Counted from the stretch's first letter, positions 1 through 11,160 are shown. The stretch: DNA of 64,000 nt from Planococcus sp. ISL-109 (GCF_018613655.1 NZ_JAGGPW010000019.1:83991-147990); one strand, 5' to 3'. Program-made: numbers and translations. The notes: generated by a model not told the origin, from the letters alone.

Positions 1-443
1 CCTTTGATAATTGTGCCGTCTTCCAGCTCGGCATTTAATGTCACCAACTGATTGGCAGCAGGCAATACGGTGCCGTTAACATTCATCACCCGGCTCATTT
101 CGCGCACTGCGTGGGAAAAATCACCCGTCATATCAGTCAAGGCGGCGAGCATTAAATTGCCGAGTGAATGCCCTTCCAAATCATGCGAATGCGTGAAACG
201 GTATTGGAACATCTCTGCCACGAGTGGCTCAGCGTCCGATAAAGCAGCCATCACGTTTCGGATATCTCCGGGCGGCGGAATATCCAAATCATCACGTAAG
301 CGACCCGAGCTGCCTCCATCATCCGCAACTGTGACAATCGCCGTCAAGTCGAGCGGAAAAGTTTTCAAGCCGCGCAGCAAAGTGGACAGACCTGTGCCGC
401 CCCCGATAATAACGATTCGCTTTCGCTGCAGACTTTTTTCCAT
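1..443 (-). CDS. yvcK: YvcK/gluconeogenesis factor family protein, N-terminal part (truncated by window edge)
   Basis: About 147 N-terminal residues are present; the gene runs off the left edge. The protein opens MEKSLQRKRIVIIGGGTGLS, followed by a DDGGSSGRLR segment and PPPGDIRN, the nucleotide-sugar binding signature of the YvcK/CofD-like family. In B. subtilis YvcK is needed for growth on gluconeogenic carbon sources and for normal cell shape, and it binds UDP-sugars. The ATG lies 4 nt after the rapZ stop, in the conserved yvcI-rapZ-yvcK order, so it is probably the third gene of that transcript. Confidence 0.93.
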   Translation of the reverse strand, partial: MEKSLQRKRIVIIGGGTGLSTLLRGLKTFPLDLTAIVTVADDGGSSGRLRDDLDIPPPGDIRNVMAALSDAEPLVAEMFQYRFTHSHDLEGHSLGNLMLAALTDMTGDFSHAVREMSRVMNVNGTVLPAANQLVTLNAELEDGTIIK

Positions 444-447
444 GAGC

Positions 448-1329
448 TCAACCCTTTCTGATTTTCACGTCTCTATGCGTTATGATGACTTTATGATTTT
501 TAGATAAGTATTTACCAAAGTATTCAGCGAGTGTCACGGAGCGGTGCTGGCCGCCTGTGCATCCAAAGGCGATTACAAGCTGTGCTTTGCCTTCCTGCTT
601 GTACTGGGGAATCATGAAATCGAACAGATCTTCCAGCTTGTCGACCAAGGTGCGAGTTTCCTGCCATTTCAAGACATAATCCGATACCGGCTGATCCAGA
701 CCGGAAAGCGGATTCAACGCTTCAATATAATAAGGGTTCGCCAAGAAGCGGACATCGAAAACTAAATCCGCGTCGATCGGCATGCCGTGTTTAAAGCCGA
801 AGGACACCACATTGACAGTAAAGACATTACTCGATTTCGTAGAAAAATCCGTTGTAATCTTTTCCTTCAGTTGGCGCGGACTCATTTCGGAAGTGTTGTA
901 CATATAATGTGCGCGCCCCTGCAGGTCCTTCAACATATCCCGTTCTTTTTTGATGCCACCCAGAACGAGTCCGCCTGGCGACAGCGGGTGGGAACGCCGT
1001 GTTTCCTTATAGCGGCTGACGAGCGGCTGGTTTTCCGCGTCGAGAAACAGAACGGTGATCGACACTTCCGGTTCTTTCGACAGATCGTCGATAGCGTCGA
1101 CTAAACTGTCGAAAAAGTCGCCGCCACGCAAGTCCATAACCGCAGCGACACGTTTCATCGACTTGCCGGAATCCCGCATCAATTTGATGAATGTCGGCAA
1201 AAGCGCCGGCGGCAAATTATCGATTGTAAAAAAACCGAGGTCTTCGAAACTTTGAATCGCTACTGTCTTTCCTGCACCGGACATTCCGGTGATGATGATC
1301 AATTCGGTTTCTTCATAGTGATTATCCAT
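448..1329 (-). CDS. rapZ: RapZ/YvcJ family nucleotide-binding protein
   Basis: 293 residues starting [10 protein letters not shown]. The Walker A loop GMSGAGKT is at residues 15-22, and the C-terminal half has the conserved GCTGGQHRS and HRDV motifs of the RapZ domain. In E. coli RapZ is an RNase adaptor controlling GlmS sRNAs; in B. subtilis YvcJ hydrolyses nucleotides and affects competence. The frame is open far upstream (to 1557), but the ATG at 1329 has a good GAGGAGA site and matches the family N-terminus. Its start overlaps the end of the Nudix gene by 8 bp, so the two are co-transcribed and probably translationally coupled. Confidence 0.96.
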   Translation of the reverse strand: MDNHYEETELIIITGMSGAGKTVAIQSFEDLGFFTIDNLPPALLPTFIKLMRDSGKSMKRVAAVMDLRGGDFFDSLVDAIDDLSKEPEVSITVLFLDAENQPLVSRYKETRRSHPLSPGGLVLGGIKKERDMLKDLQGRAHYMYNTSEMSPRQLKEKITTDFSTKSSNVFTVNVVSFGFKHGMPIDADLVFDVRFLANPYYIEALNPLSGLDQPVSDYVLKWQETRTLVDKLEDLFDFMIPQYKQEGKAQLVIAFGCTGGQHRSVTLAEYFGKYLSKNHKVIITHRDVKIRKG

Positions 1330-1807
1330 GTTGGCGGTTCTCCTCTTCAGTCGATGTTTGGATGTTTTCTTCGAGCAGTTCGAACTCTGGCGTGTAATAA
1401 AACGTACCGTATTGAACGCCTTCCTGACAAGCTGCAAATAACAGGTTGGTGCGGTCGCCTTCTGCCATCGGAAGTGTCCGGAGGCTTTCAACCGGATGCC
1501 ACTCAAGCACTCCTTCACGCGTTTCTTCATACGGGGTTCCGTGAAGTTCGGTCGCACGGAACGTAAAGAGCATCCATTCGTCGACGGTTTTGCCGCCTTC
1601 TTGAATCATCATCGTATAGACGCCTTTTAAATGCACACCAAATGGCTCTGTACCCGTTTCTTCCTTAAATTCCCGGATTGCAGCTTCGTAAATGGATTCG
1701 CCGCTTTCCATTTTACCGCCGGGTGCCACATACCAATCCCTGCGCGGCTTTTTCATCAGCAATACTTTGTTATTCTTTATAAGCAATAAATTCGCGATTC
1801 GCTGCAC
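1322..1807 (-). CDS. yvcI: Nudix hydrolase (YvcI-like)
   Basis: 161 residues with a Nudix box at about residues 31-53 (GKMESGE, then REFKEETG), which binds Mg and nucleoside-diphosphate-linked substrates; the substrate is unknown. I chose the GTG start at 1807. An in-frame ATG at 1843 sits inside the probable -10 box of this gene's own promoter (1842-1847), so it is unlikely to be translated. The GTG has GGAGTGG just upstream, and the resulting N-terminus (VQRIANLLL) matches B. subtilis YvcI. It overlaps rapZ by 8 bp. Confidence 0.88.
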   Translation of the reverse strand: MQRIANLLLIKNNKVLLMKKPRRDWYVAPGGKMESGESIYEAAIREFKEETGTEPFGVHLKGVYTMMIQEGGKTVDEWMLFTFRATELHGTPYEETREGVLEWHPVESLRTLPMAEGDRTNLLFAACQEGVQYGTFYYTPEFELLEENIQTSTEEENRQHG

Positions 1808-1841
1808 ATTTGCCACTCCGCATCTAATATAAACTAATTTC

Positions 1842-1871
1842 ATTATACATCTATCCCGGCGTGTCATGCAA
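1842..1871 (-). promoter_or_regulatory. Probable sigma-A promoter of yvcI-rapZ-yvcK
   Basis: Minus strand TTGCAT (1866-1871), 18-nt spacer, TATAAT (1842-1847). It lies directly behind the trxB terminator, which fits an independent yvcIJK transcript. Confidence 0.6.
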
Positions 1872-1887
1872 AAAAACGCAAAAAAAG

Positions 1888-1920
1888 AGGCCACTCTCCG
1901 GATAACCCGAAAAGCAGCCT
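1888..1920 (-). terminator. Intrinsic terminator of trxB
   Basis: On the minus strand a 15-bp stem (several G-U pairs) closes a 3-nt loop and is followed by CTTTTTTT. It separates trxB from yvcIJK. Confidence 0.8.
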
Positions 1921-2012
1921 GTCAAATAAACTTTATAAAAAGGGGGTTGATTTACTATTCATATACTACCTGTTTTGCATGACAAAGCTGTTACAAAGCG
2001 ATTAAGAAAGCA

Positions 2013-2984
<972 letters not shown>

Positions 2985-3001
2985 TCATTATCACTAGCTA
3001 A

Positions 3002-3030
3002 ATCGTAAAGCAATCAACTGCCACCTTCAA
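3002..3030 (-). promoter_or_regulatory. Candidate trxB promoter
   Basis: Minus strand TTGAAG, 17-nt spacer, TACGAT, in the short gap between yvcD and trxB. Confidence 0.45.
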
Positions 3031-3039
3031 CTTTTATGC

Positions 3040-4566
3040 CTAGTTGCCGGAATTCGGCACAAAGCGGCTCAGTTCTTCGACGTATTTGGTCACTGTCGAA
3101 GCGGAAACACCAAACTTGGCAGCGATGCCTTTTTTGGTCATTTCCCGTTTTTCCGCGGCTTCAACCATATAACTGGTGGCTGCCGCTAACGCAGCAGGAT
3201 TGCGGAAGCTGTATTGCTCTTCAAACGCCCGCTCGAGGAAGATGAACCATAACTGGAATACGCCGTCATTACGCTGATCGACCATTCCTTCTTGCGCATA
3301 CAAACGCTCGGCTGTTTCCATCGCGCGCATAAACGCTTTTTCTTCCTTGACTGATTCGCGGAACGGATGGCCAAGCGCATAGCCGAGCATAAACGTTTCC
3401 AATATGGATGGCTGTTCCGTTTTTAGCCAGTTCGGGTGCGAAATGATTTCTTGCTTATGGGAAGACTTGCCGACTAGAAACAAGCCGTACAAGCGCTCAC
3501 TTAAATGAGGGTGGTCGAGCTTGTGGATCAAAAAATCACGGTCATGCTCGAGTGCATCCGCATGCGGCATGACCGCTTGCTCACCCCACGGCTCATAGCC
3601 TTCTTTTGCCGGGTCCATTCGTTTCAGTTGCTCCCACGCTTGCTTGGCGGTTTCCTCGTGGCCGGAATGATATGCGGCATGGGATAGCCAGAAATAAAAT
3701 GCCGGATCTCCGTCAAATCCGCGCTTTTGCAAGCTTTTCAGCCAACGATAAGCTTCTTTGTATTTGCCGACCAACGCGAAAGTAGCGCCCAATTTATAAC
3801 GATGCTCGAAAACATACGGCTGGATTTTCTTCAGCAAGCCGAGAATATCTTCCAGCTCATCGTTTTTCTCGTAATAATGAAACACTGCCAAATTGCACAA
3901 AGCATGCAGATTGCCTGTGTTTTTTCTCAATACATTGTGGAGAAGCGCTTTCGCCATTTCCGTTTCACCGATATAAAAATACGCCAGCGCCAGATTATTA
4001 TAGGCTCCCCAGAAATCTGCTTTTTCTTCAATAACTTTTTCGAGTAGCTCTATAGCTTCGGGAAACTTCCCTTGTTCCATCAAGCGGCGCGCTTTTTCCT
4101 GCATATAGTAATGCTCGCTGTCTTGCGCTTCCCCTTCATCGTCAAACAACTGCCAGTCTTCTTGCTCGGCGAAGTCGATGATTTCCATCGCTTCTGCTGC
4201 ATAGCTGCCGCGTGTATCCTTCTCCAAATAGTCTTTGGCGTATTTCCGGGCATCAAAAAACAAGCCCAAATGTGCATGGACTTCGGCCAAAAAGAACAGT
4301 ATATTCGGCTCTTCCGGATCGATCTTATGCGCAGTCTGAAGCTCATCCATCGCCAGTTCAAACTCTTCCCGCTCCATCAACACCACGCCGTAATGCATGA
4401 GAATGAGCGGATCGTTCGGGCTCAGCCCTTTGGCGCGCTGTAAGTATTTATACGCTTTATCGTATTGTTCACGCTGCAATTCCTTGAGCGCTTTCTGGCA
4501 GTAAAATTCCCCTGTCGGAATGAATGACACTACATTGTCGCGATTTATCCTTTTGTTTTTCTCCAA
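3040..4566 (-). CDS. yvcD: Tetratricopeptide-repeat protein with C-terminal helix-turn-helix (YvcD-like)
   Basis: 508 residues. The N-terminal half is a run of TPR units (for example YDKAYKYLQRAKGLSPNDP and AMDELQTAHKIDPEEPN), and more TPR-like repeats follow. The last 35 residues (GIAAKFGVSASTVTKYVEEL) look like a small helix-turn-helix. TPR arrays usually mediate protein-protein contacts; no enzymatic motif is visible and the partner is unknown. The start is a TTG preceded by GGAGG at the right distance. The position between hisI and trxB matches B. subtilis yvcD. Confidence 0.85.
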   Translation of the reverse strand: MEKNKRINRDNVVSFIPTGEFYCQKALKELQREQYDKAYKYLQRAKGLSPNDPLILMHYGVVLMEREEFELAMDELQTAHKIDPEEPNILFFLAEVHAHLGLFFDARKYAKDYLEKDTRGSYAAEAMEIIDFAEQEDWQLFDDEGEAQDSEHYYMQEKARRLMEQGKFPEAIELLEKVIEEKADFWGAYNNLALAYFYIGETEMAKALLHNVLRKNTGNLHALCNLAVFHYYEKNDELEDILGLLKKIQPYVFEHRYKLGATFALVGKYKEAYRWLKSLQKRGFDGDPAFYFWLSHAAYHSGHEETAKQAWEQLKRMDPAKEGYEPWGEQAVMPHADALEHDRDFLIHKLDHPHLSERLYGLFLVGKSSHKQEIISHPNWLKTEQPSILETFMLGYALGHPFRESVKEEKAFMRAMETAERLYAQEGMVDQRNDGVFQLWFIFLERAFEEQYSFRNPAALAAATSYMVEAAEKREMTKKGIAAKFGVSASTVTKYVEELSRFVPNSGN

Positions 4567-4588
4567 AATATGCCTCCGTAACAGGAAA

Positions 4589-4610
4589 AGGAACGATCGA
4601 AATCGTTCCT
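4589..4610 (-). terminator. Hairpin at end of his operon (weak terminator)
   Basis: AGGAACGAT, cgaa loop, ATCGTTCCT, followed on the minus strand by TTTTCC. It also falls inside the predicted yvcD leader, just before the yvcD ribosome binding site. Confidence 0.5.
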
Positions 4611-4628
4611 AACCCTAAATGTGCTGTT

Positions 4629-4634
4629 ATTATA
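4629..4634 (-). promoter_or_regulatory. Extended -10 element upstream of yvcD
   Basis: Minus strand ATGCTATAAT gives a TGn-TATAAT extended -10. No good -35 is visible. Confidence 0.45.
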
Positions 4635-4651
4635 GCATATTTCCCTGTTAT

Positions 4652-5275
4652 TTACTTGTCCTTTTTCATGGCATGACGTTCTTGCAGCACGCCCGTCACT
4701 TCTGTGAAATCAACTTTCTGTTCTTGCAATAACACAAGCAGGTGATAAAGAAGATCTGCGCTTTCCGTTGCCAATTCACGGGCATCGCGATTTTTAGCCG
4801 CAATGATAACTTCGGCTGCTTCTTCCCCGACTTTCTTGCAAATCTTATCGACCCCTTCTTCGAATAAATAGGTCGTATAGGCGCCTTCCGGCATATCGAT
4901 TTCACGCTGTTTGATCAATGCGCTCAGCTGCCCGATCATATCAGACGCTGTGTTTGAACGTTCACCTGACAAAGTCTCATGAAAACAGCTCGTCTCTCCT
5001 GTATGGCAGGCCGGGCCGTTCGGAATCACTTCATAGATCAAGGAATCCCCGTCGCAATCGATCTGCACCGACTGGACGGTCTGCGTATTACCGCTAGTCG
5101 CACCTTTGTTCCACAACTCATTGCGGCTTCTTGAGAACAGCCAAGTTTCTTTTGTTTCAATCGTCCGCTCGAGCGCTTCTTTATTGGCGTACGCCAAAGT
5201 CAATACTTGTTTCGTAACTGCATCCTGCAATATGACGGGCACTAACCCATTGTCATCAAATTTTACGCTTGTCAC
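4652..5275 (-). CDS. hisI: Bifunctional phosphoribosyl-AMP cyclohydrolase / phosphoribosyl-ATP pyrophosphatase
   Basis: 207 residues fusing HisI (about 1-105; [27 protein letters not shown] with metal-binding Cys/His/Asp) and HisE (about 115-207; [15 protein letters not shown]). It catalyses steps 2 and 3 of histidine biosynthesis. The GTG start shares a GTGA overlap with the hisF stop, with AGGAG upstream. It is the last gene of the his operon. Confidence 0.96.
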   Translation of the reverse strand: MTSVKFDDNGLVPVILQDAVTKQVLTLAYANKEALERTIETKETWLFSRSRNELWNKGATSGNTQTVQSVQIDCDGDSLIYEVIPNGPACHTGETSCFHETLSGERSNTASDMIGQLSALIKQREIDMPEGAYTTYLFEEGVDKICKKVGEEAAEVIIAAKNRDARELATESADLLYHLLVLLQEQKVDFTEVTGVLQERHAMKKDK

Positions 5276-6024
5276 CGGACATTCACTCCTTTTTCGTGCA
5301 AATACTGTTTCACTTCTCTGACGCTCGTTTCTTTATAGTGGAAAATCGATGCCGCAAGTGCCGCATCGGCATCCACTTTCTCGAATACTTCTTCAAAATG
5401 TTCGCGGCTTCCTGCACCGCCGCTCGCTATGACCGGCACTTCGACTGCATCGCGCACGGCCTTGGTCAGCTCCAGATCAAAGCCTTCTTTTTGGCCGTCG
5501 CAATCCATGCTCGTCAGTAAAATTTCTCCCGCTCCTAAAGCGACTGCATGTTTCGCCCATTCGACTGCATCCCATTCGGTCCGGTTGCGACCGCCGTGCG
5601 TGTAGACGTCCCAGCTATCGCCGCTTTTTTTCGCGTCGATGGCGATGACGATACATTGCGAACCGAAAAAGTCTGCGCCTTCTTTGATCAATTCAGGCCG
5701 ATCAAGCGCCGCCGTGTTCAAAGACACTTTGTCCGCTCCTGCCCGCAGCATGCGTTTCATGTCATCGGTCGTGCGGATGCCACCGCCTACCGTAAATGGA
5801 ATCGACAGTTCAGTGGCGACAATACGCACGACTTCGACCATTGTTTCTTTGCCTTCATGTGATGCCGAAATGTCCAAGAACACCAATTCGTCCGCGCCTT
5901 GTGCATCGTAAAACTTGGCGAGCTCCACTGGATCTCCTGCATCGCGGAGTTCAACAAAGCTGACGCCTTTGACGACGCGCCCTTCTTTTACGTCCAGACA
6001 CGGAATGATGCGTTTCGTCAGCAT
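5272..6024 (-). CDS. hisF: Imidazole glycerol phosphate synthase subunit HisF
   Basis: 250-residue TIM barrel starting [20 protein letters not shown]. It carries the conserved catalytic Asp of CLD and the phosphate-binding motifs GGGIRT and ASGGAG. It uses ammonia channelled from HisH to turn PRFAR into imidazole glycerol phosphate and AICAR. It overlaps hisA by 7 bp and hisI by 4 bp. Confidence 0.97.
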   Translation of the reverse strand: MLTKRIIPCLDVKEGRVVKGVSFVELRDAGDPVELAKFYDAQGADELVFLDISASHEGKETMVEVVRIVATELSIPFTVGGGIRTTDDMKRMLRAGADKVSLNTAALDRPELIKEGADFFGSQCIVIAIDAKKSGDSWDVYTHGGRNRTEWDAVEWAKHAVALGAGEILLTSMDCDGQKEGFDLELTKAVRDAVEVPVIASGGAGSREHFEEVFEKVDADAALAASIFHYKETSVREVKQYLHEKGVNVR

Positions 6025-6746
6025 GACAATGCCTCCTCGAGCGTAAAGCGTTTTTCATACAAAGCTTTGCCGATGATGAGACCGGCGATTGGGCTGTCCT
6101 GCGCCGCCTCTTTCACCCGTTTCACATCATCAAGCGTCCCGATTCCTCCTGATACGATGACCTGTGACGCATCATCTGCAACTAACTTACGGTTCGCATC
6201 GATATTCGGGCCGGCAAGCGTGCCATCCGTCGAAATATCCGTATAGATGAAATGTCTCGCGCCTTTTGAAGCAAAATAAGCGGCTAGTTCAGAAGCCGGT
6301 TTATGTGAAGTTTCGATCCAGCCTTCGGTTGCCGCCATGCCGTCTTTCGCATCGATGCCGATGACGATTTTATCTGCACCAAACTCTTCGATGAACGAGG
6401 CGACAAGCTCCGGCTCGCGCACAGCTAAACTTCCGATGATGACACGGGCGACACCGTTCGATAAATAATGCTCGATATCTTCCCGGCTGCGGATCCCTCC
6501 ACCCACTTGGATGTTCGCCGGAAGCTTAGCTGCTTCGATGACGACTTGGTCGTTGATGCGGCTGCCGTCTTTCGCTCCGTCCAAATCGACCATATGGATC
6601 CACTTGGCACCTGCTTCGACGAAGCTTTTCGCCATTTCGACCGGCGAATCCGCGTAAATTGTTTCCTGCCCGTAATCGCCCTGGAAAAGGCGGACACATT
6701 TACCGCCCCTCAAATCGATCGCCGGATATATTTGAAACTCATTCAT
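6018..6746 (-). CDS. hisA: Phosphoribosylformimino-5-aminoimidazole carboxamide ribotide isomerase
   Basis: 242 residues, a TIM barrel homologous to HisF, opening [20 protein letters not shown]. Phosphate-binding loops GGGIRS and VSGGIG are present. It isomerises ProFAR to PRFAR. The frame is open 8 codons further upstream, but this ATG has a CAGGGGGAA site and the standard N-terminus. It overlaps the end of hisH by 8 bp. Confidence 0.96.
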   Translation of the reverse strand: MNEFQIYPAIDLRGGKCVRLFQGDYGQETIYADSPVEMAKSFVEAGAKWIHMVDLDGAKDGSRINDQVVIEAAKLPANIQVGGGIRSREDIEHYLSNGVARVIIGSLAVREPELVASFIEEFGADKIVIGIDAKDGMAATEGWIETSHKPASELAAYFASKGARHFIYTDISTDGTLAGPNIDANRKLVADDASQVIVSGGIGTLDDVKRVKEAAQDSPIAGLIIGKALYEKRFTLEEALSC

Positions 6747-7368
6747 GAAGATTCCCCCTGACATTTGCAATCCATTGCTCTAATAGATAATGGCCGAATT
6801 CACCCGATTTTTCAGGGTGGAATTGCATTCCTGTAATCAAGCCGTCGCCGACTACGCCCGGCACTTCCAGACCACCATATTCGGCAGTCGCCCAAACTTG
6901 TGAATCGTCTGTATCTGCCGCAAGAAACGAGTGGACAAAATAGACATGCGTATCGGCGAGAATATCTTCCAGCCAGTACGGCTTATGAGCAAAGCGCAAG
7001 CGGTTCCAGCCCATATGCGGAATGCGGTAATCGCCTTTTGGAAAGCGGCGGATATGCCCTTTCAATAAACCGAGCCCACGCTCCGGGCGCACTTCATCAC
7101 TGTCTTCATATAATAATTGCATGCCGAGGCAGATCCCGAGAAGCGGTATATTATGCTCCGGAAGCGATTGGATAAACCGCACTAACCCTTTTTCTTCCAG
7201 CTGCTTCATCGCATCCGGAAACGCACCGACACCCGGCAGCAATATTGCATCCGCTTCTCCGAGAATCGCCACATCGTCTGAAGTGATGACTGTGCAGTCA
7301 AGCTTTTTCAATGCTTGCTCGACACTGAATAAATTGCCCATCCCATAATCGATGATGCCGACAATCAT
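6739..7368 (-). CDS. hisH: Imidazole glycerol phosphate synthase glutaminase subunit HisH
   Basis: 209 residues, class I glutamine amidotransferase. The nucleophile is in GICLGMQLLYE and the His-Glu pair in QFHPEKSGE near the C-terminus. It releases ammonia from glutamine for HisF. The start overlaps the hisB stop as ATGA. Confidence 0.96.
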   Translation of the reverse strand: MIVGIIDYGMGNLFSVEQALKKLDCTVITSDDVAILGEADAILLPGVGAFPDAMKQLEEKGLVRFIQSLPEHNIPLLGICLGMQLLYEDSDEVRPERGLGLLKGHIRRFPKGDYRIPHMGWNRLRFAHKPYWLEDILADTHVYFVHSFLAADTDDSQVWATAEYGGLEVPGVVGDGLITGMQFHPEKSGEFGHYLLEQWIANVRGNLHE

Positions 7369-7952
7369 GTTAAAAGCCCCTTTGTCGAAGGAACGCCTTC
7401 TACGCGCGGATCGATCATCGTTGCGTCATCGAGCGCACGGGCAAGCGCCTTGAAGATTGCCTCGATGATGTGGTGGGTGTTTTTTCCGTAATGGACGATA
7501 ACATGTACATTCATGCGCGATTCCAAAGCGAACTTCCAGAGAAATTCATGGACCAGTTCGGTATCGAATGTGCCGACTTTAGCATTCGGAATGTCTCCGC
7601 GGAACTCCAGATGAGGCCGGTTCGAGCAATCGATGACCACTTGCGCGAGCGCATCATCCATGGGCACAAATGCATTACCGTAGCGGCGCAAGCCCTTTTT
7701 ATCGCCTAATGACTCAAGCACCGCTTGCCCGAGGACGATTCCGATATCTTCTGTCGTGTGGTGATCGTCGATATGCGTGTCGCCATTTGCCTGGATGCGG
7801 CCGTCAAACTGGCCATGCTTGATGAATAGATCAAGCATATGATCCATAAATGGAACGCCTGTATTAATATCTGCCTGCCCTTTTCCATCAAGCGAAAAGC
7901 TGACAGCGACTTCGGTTTCAGTGGTTCTCCGTGTAATGTCTGATTTCCTCAT
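7365..7952 (-). CDS. hisB: Imidazoleglycerol-phosphate dehydratase
   Basis: 195 residues, monofunctional HisB (no phosphatase domain). It carries the paired metal-binding motifs DDHHTTED and the later HHIIEA. I moved the start 7 codons in from the longest frame, to the ATG with a GGAGAG site; this gives a 4-bp ATGA overlap with hisD. Confidence 0.96.
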   Translation of the reverse strand: MRKSDITRRTTETEVAVSFSLDGKGQADINTGVPFMDHMLDLFIKHGQFDGRIQANGDTHIDDHHTTEDIGIVLGQAVLESLGDKKGLRRYGNAFVPMDDALAQVVIDCSNRPHLEFRGDIPNAKVGTFDTELVHEFLWKFALESRMNVHVIVHYGKNTHHIIEAIFKALARALDDATMIDPRVEGVPSTKGLLT

Positions 7953-9232
7953 GATTGACTCTCCTTTTTCCAAGCGCGTGATTCGACTGCGCGGGCATGG
8001 GCTTCAAGCCCCTCTAGCCTTGCGAGCCGTGCAATTTTTTCCTGGTTGTTGCGCCACGCCTGTTCGCTGTAATGGACGATGCTCGTACGTTTGATAAAAT
8101 CATAAACCGATAAAGCACTGGAAAAACGGGCAGTGCTATTGGTCGGCAGGACATGGTTCGTGCCAGCGAAATAATCGCCGACCGGTTCTGACGAATAGCG
8201 GCCGATAAAAATCGCACCGGCATGGCGGATTTCTTCTGACATTTCTTCCGCATCACTCGTCATGATTTCCAAATGCTCCGGTGCCAATTGATTCGCGGCT
8301 TTGATCAGTTCAGCGCGGCTGTCGGCGAGATAAATCGCCCCGTGGTCACGGATCGACGCAGCGGCAATCTTTGCGCGCGGCAAAGATGCCAATTGTTTCG
8401 AGACTTGCGCTTTGACTTTTTCTGCAAGCGCCCGACTCTCGGTCAACAAAACAGCGCTTGCAAGCGGGTCGTGCTCTGCCTGCGACAATAGATCCGCCGC
8501 CACTTCGTCCGCATAAGCTGTATCATCCGCAATAATGGCGATTTCGCTCGGCCCTGCGATCATATCGATTGCAACGTCTCCGTTCACTTCGCGTTTTGCG
8601 AGCGCGACGAAAATATTGCCGGGACCGGTAATTTTATCGACCGGCTCGATCGACTCGGTACCGTATGCCAGCGCGGCTATGGCTTGTGCACCCCCTGATT
8701 TATACAGTTCTTCAATGCCGAGAATATGGGCCGCGGTGAGCACACCGTCCGATAATTTCCCGTCAGCATCCGGCGGTGACATCACGACGATTCGCTCAAC
8801 TCCTGCCACTTGCGCCGGAATGACGTTCATCAGCACCGACGAAGGATAAGCCGCCGTTCCGCCCGGAACGTAAAGTCCAGCCGACTCAATCGCTGTGACA
8901 CGCTGTGCGACGTAAGAGCCGTCTGCACGTTCGTGCCGGTAGCCTTGCTGCTTCTGCCCTTCGTGGTAGCTGCGGATATTTTGCGCCGCTTCTTTTAAGT
9001 CCTCTAACAGCTGCGGATCAAAACGGTCAGTCGCTTCCTGAATTTCTTCTTTCGTCACGCGCAAAGAGGACAGCTCTGCCTGGTCCCATTTTTTCGCGAA
9101 GCGCACCAAAGCGGCATCGCCTTCTGTTCGCACCTGTTGAATTATTTCCTTTACGGCTTTTAATTGAGTCGCCGTGCCGTCAGCTAATTTGCGCCGAATC
9201 GACAGTTCGGACGACAGACGCTGAATGTTCAT
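7949..9232 (-). CDS. hisD: Histidinol dehydrogenase
   Basis: 427 residues, normal length for this zinc enzyme, which oxidises histidinol to histidine in two NAD-dependent steps. Recognisable motifs are [29 protein letters not shown] and LAPEHLEI, with the catalytic and zinc-binding His/Glu/Gln. The start overlaps the hisG stop as ATGA. Confidence 0.97.
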   Translation of the reverse strand: MNIQRLSSELSIRRKLADGTATQLKAVKEIIQQVRTEGDAALVRFAKKWDQAELSSLRVTKEEIQEATDRFDPQLLEDLKEAAQNIRSYHEGQKQQGYRHERADGSYVAQRVTAIESAGLYVPGGTAAYPSSVLMNVIPAQVAGVERIVVMSPPDADGKLSDGVLTAAHILGIEELYKSGGAQAIAALAYGTESIEPVDKITGPGNIFVALAKREVNGDVAIDMIAGPSEIAIIADDTAYADEVAADLLSQAEHDPLASAVLLTESRALAEKVKAQVSKQLASLPRAKIAAASIRDHGAIYLADSRAELIKAANQLAPEHLEIMTSDAEEMSEEIRHAGAIFIGRYSSEPVGDYFAGTNHVLPTNSTARFSSALSVYDFIKRTSIVHYSEQAWRNNQEKIARLARLEGLEAHARAVESRAWKKESQS

Positions 9233-9855
9233 CGTGTCACCTGCTCCCGCAGTTTATCGACGAGTTCCGTTATGCGCTGCTGCTTCAATCGGTAGCTGAC
9301 CGGGTTCGCGATGAGGCGCGACGTAATATCAACAATTTTCTCATATTCCACCAAGCCGTTATCTTTCAGTGTGCGGCCTGTCGACACGATGTCGACAATC
9401 CGGTCGGACAAGCCGATCAAAGGGGCCAGTTCAATCGAACCGTTCAACTCGATGATTTCCACTTGTTCGCCTTTGCTGCGGTAATAATGCGAAGCCACTG
9501 CCGGATATTTCGTCGCAATGCGCGGCGTCACTTCATTCATTTCCGTATTCGGCAATCCCGCTGTGGCGATATAGCAAGCGCTGATGCCAAGGTCGAGCAG
9601 CTCGTGAACGTCGCGGTCATGCTCGAGCAAGACATCTTTTCCGGCTATGCCGATATCCGCTACACCGTGCTCGACATATGTCGGAACGTCCATCGGCTTC
9701 GCGAGAATGAATCGAATCCGTTCTTTCGGCGCTTCGACGATCAACTTGCGCGAGTCATCGAGTTCTTTCGGCAGATCATAGCCCGCTCCGACCAATAGCT
9801 CATAAGCTTCTTCAAAAATTCTGCCTTTGGGCATTGCAATCGTCAATTCATCCAT
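9229..9855 (-). CDS. hisG: ATP phosphoribosyltransferase, short form (catalytic subunit)
   Basis: 208 residues: the short HisG form, which lacks the C-terminal regulatory domain and works as a complex with HisZ. It starts [13 protein letters not shown] and has the PRPP-binding DIVSTGRTL segment. It catalyses the committed step, ATP plus PRPP to phosphoribosyl-ATP. The chosen ATG is 14 codons inside the longest frame and overlaps hisZ by 8 bp. Confidence 0.96.
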   Translation of the reverse strand: MDELTIAMPKGRIFEEAYELLVGAGYDLPKELDDSRKLIVEAPKERIRFILAKPMDVPTYVEHGVADIGIAGKDVLLEHDRDVHELLDLGISACYIATAGLPNTEMNEVTPRIATKYPAVASHYYRSKGEQVEIIELNGSIELAPLIGLSDRIVDIVSTGRTLKDNGLVEYEKIVDITSRLIANPVSYRLKQQRITELVDKLREQVTR

Positions 9856-11011
9856 TTCGCAGTTCCTCCCCTCTGATAACTTTCGTGAATAGCTCACTGA
9901 ATTGCTCGAGCGCTTTCACAGCAGGCGCAAACTGCAAAGTTACGCGCTTGCCTTCTGCTCTCAACTGTTTGGCTTTATCAAATGCAATTTGTTCGCTTTG
10001 TTCATCGAATAAGATCAATGTATGCGGTTCTTGAGGCTCTTCGACCGACAACGTTTCGATCAGCCGATCAACCCGCAAGCCAAAACCGGTTGCTCCGACT
10101 TGCAGTCCGAACTTTTCCAACAAGCCGTCATAACGGCCCCCGCTGCCGAGCGGAAATCCGCTGCCAGCACCGTAGAATTCGAATACCAAGCCGGTGTAAT
10201 ATGTCATATGGCTGCTGAATGACAGATCGAACGTCATGGCATCCCCGAGGCCATTTTGTCCTAGCAATTTCTCTAAACGCTCCATATCTCGGTAGAGCTT
10301 TTGCTGTTCCTCATTTTCTTCATTGATCCATGGCTTCCAATCCGACACTGTCGTTGCCTGCATCAATTTGCGGAAAGACGGTTGCTTATGTTCCGGAACC
10401 GGCAGCTGTTGTGCCAGCTGTTCAAATCCGACACCATTTTTCGCCACAAACAATTCCTGGACGTTCTCACTTTGTTCCGTGTTCAAGCCGAAATCAGCCA
10501 ATATCAGTTCGAGAAGGCGCGCATGGCCGATGACGATGCGGCCCGAACGGATCCCCAATTCCTGCAGAATGTCCCAGGCTAAGCTGATCACTTCGGCATC
10601 CGCATACAAGGAGTCGTCGCCGATCAATTCAACGCCCATCTGTTCAAATTCCGCCGGACGGCCGCCTTCGCGTTTTTGTGCACGAAAGACGTTGGAGTAA
10701 TAGCCGAGCCGAATCGGCATTTTTTCCCGCAGTAATTTGGATGCCGCAACCCGGGCGATCGGCGAAGTCATATCCGGGCGCAACACCAATGTTTTGCCTT
10801 GGCTGTCGAGCAGCTTGAACAGCGCATCGTCTGAAATCGCCGAGATTTTGCCGATCGTCTCGTAATATTCCAGAGTAGGTGTCTGCAGCAGTTCATACCC
10901 TGCCCGCTCGATCTGTTCGGTTCCTCGTTTTCTCAGTTGAGCTTTTTGTTTTGCTATCGAAGGAAAATCGTCACGCATGCCTAATGGTTTTTCAAACATT
11001 TCGATGGTCAT
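9848..11011 (-). CDS. hisZ: ATP phosphoribosyltransferase regulatory subunit HisZ
   Basis: 387 residues resembling a histidyl-tRNA synthetase catalytic core ([37 protein letters not shown]) without the anticodon-binding domain. It is the allosteric partner of short HisG and senses histidine. It is the first gene of an eight-gene operon in which every junction overlaps or nearly touches. The ribosome site is AGGAAG. Confidence 0.95.
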   Translation of the reverse strand: MTIEMFEKPLGMRDDFPSIAKQKAQLRKRGTEQIERAGYELLQTPTLEYYETIGKISAISDDALFKLLDSQGKTLVLRPDMTSPIARVAASKLLREKMPIRLGYYSNVFRAQKREGGRPAEFEQMGVELIGDDSLYADAEVISLAWDILQELGIRSGRIVIGHARLLELILADFGLNTEQSENVQELFVAKNGVGFEQLAQQLPVPEHKQPSFRKLMQATTVSDWKPWINEENEEQQKLYRDMERLEKLLGQNGLGDAMTFDLSFSSHMTYYTGLVFEFYGAGSGFPLGSGGRYDGLLEKFGLQVGATGFGLRVDRLIETLSVEEPQEPHTLILFDEQSEQIAFDKAKQLRAEGKRVTLQFAPAVKALEQFSELFTKVIRGEELRNG

Positions 11012-11040
11012 CGTTAAACACTTCCTATTGTCAGTTATTT

Positions 11041-11079
11041 CACTTTAGTTCGCTAGAGTGATGAATCAGTAAAGTGATT
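11041..11079 (-). repeat. Two inverted repeats in the hisZ leader
   Basis: CACTTTA/TAGAGTG (11041-11060, 6-nt loop) and AATCA/TGATT (11064-11079) lie between the predicted -10 and the hisZ ribosome site. They could be an operator or small RNA hairpins. I see no T-box. Confidence 0.45.
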
Positions 11080-11082
11080 CTT

Positions 11083-11112
11083 ATTTTAGCGCATGCCACT
11101 TTCAGCCGTCAA
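11083..11112 (-). promoter_or_regulatory. Probable promoter of the his operon
   Basis: Minus strand TTGACG (11107-11112), 18-nt spacer, TAAAAT (11083-11088), about 70 nt upstream of hisZ. Confidence 0.65.
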
Positions 11113-11127
11113 GCGATGACAATATAA

Positions 11128-11160
11128 AAAATCCTGAAAGCAGTGAGCTTTCAGGATTTT
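11128..11160 (-). terminator. Intrinsic terminator of the hprK-yvoF operon
   Basis: 14-bp perfect stem AAAATCCTGAAAGC with a 5-nt loop, ending in a T-rich run on the minus strand. The yvoF stop codon lies inside the stem. Confidence 0.85.

Noticed and set aside
448..1557. N-terminally extended RapZ (369 codons)
   Set aside because: The extra 76 codons overlap the Nudix gene in another frame and are absent from the family; the ATG at 1329 has the ribosome site.
8905..9798. Long plus-strand open frame (297 codons) opposite hisD/hisG
   Set aside because: It is antisense to two well-supported his genes, has no ribosome site and shows no domain; it results from the codon bias of the opposite strand.
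11012..11150. T-box riboswitch upstream of hisZ
   Set aside because: The leader is only about 75 nt and lacks the T-box sequence and a terminator/antiterminator pair.
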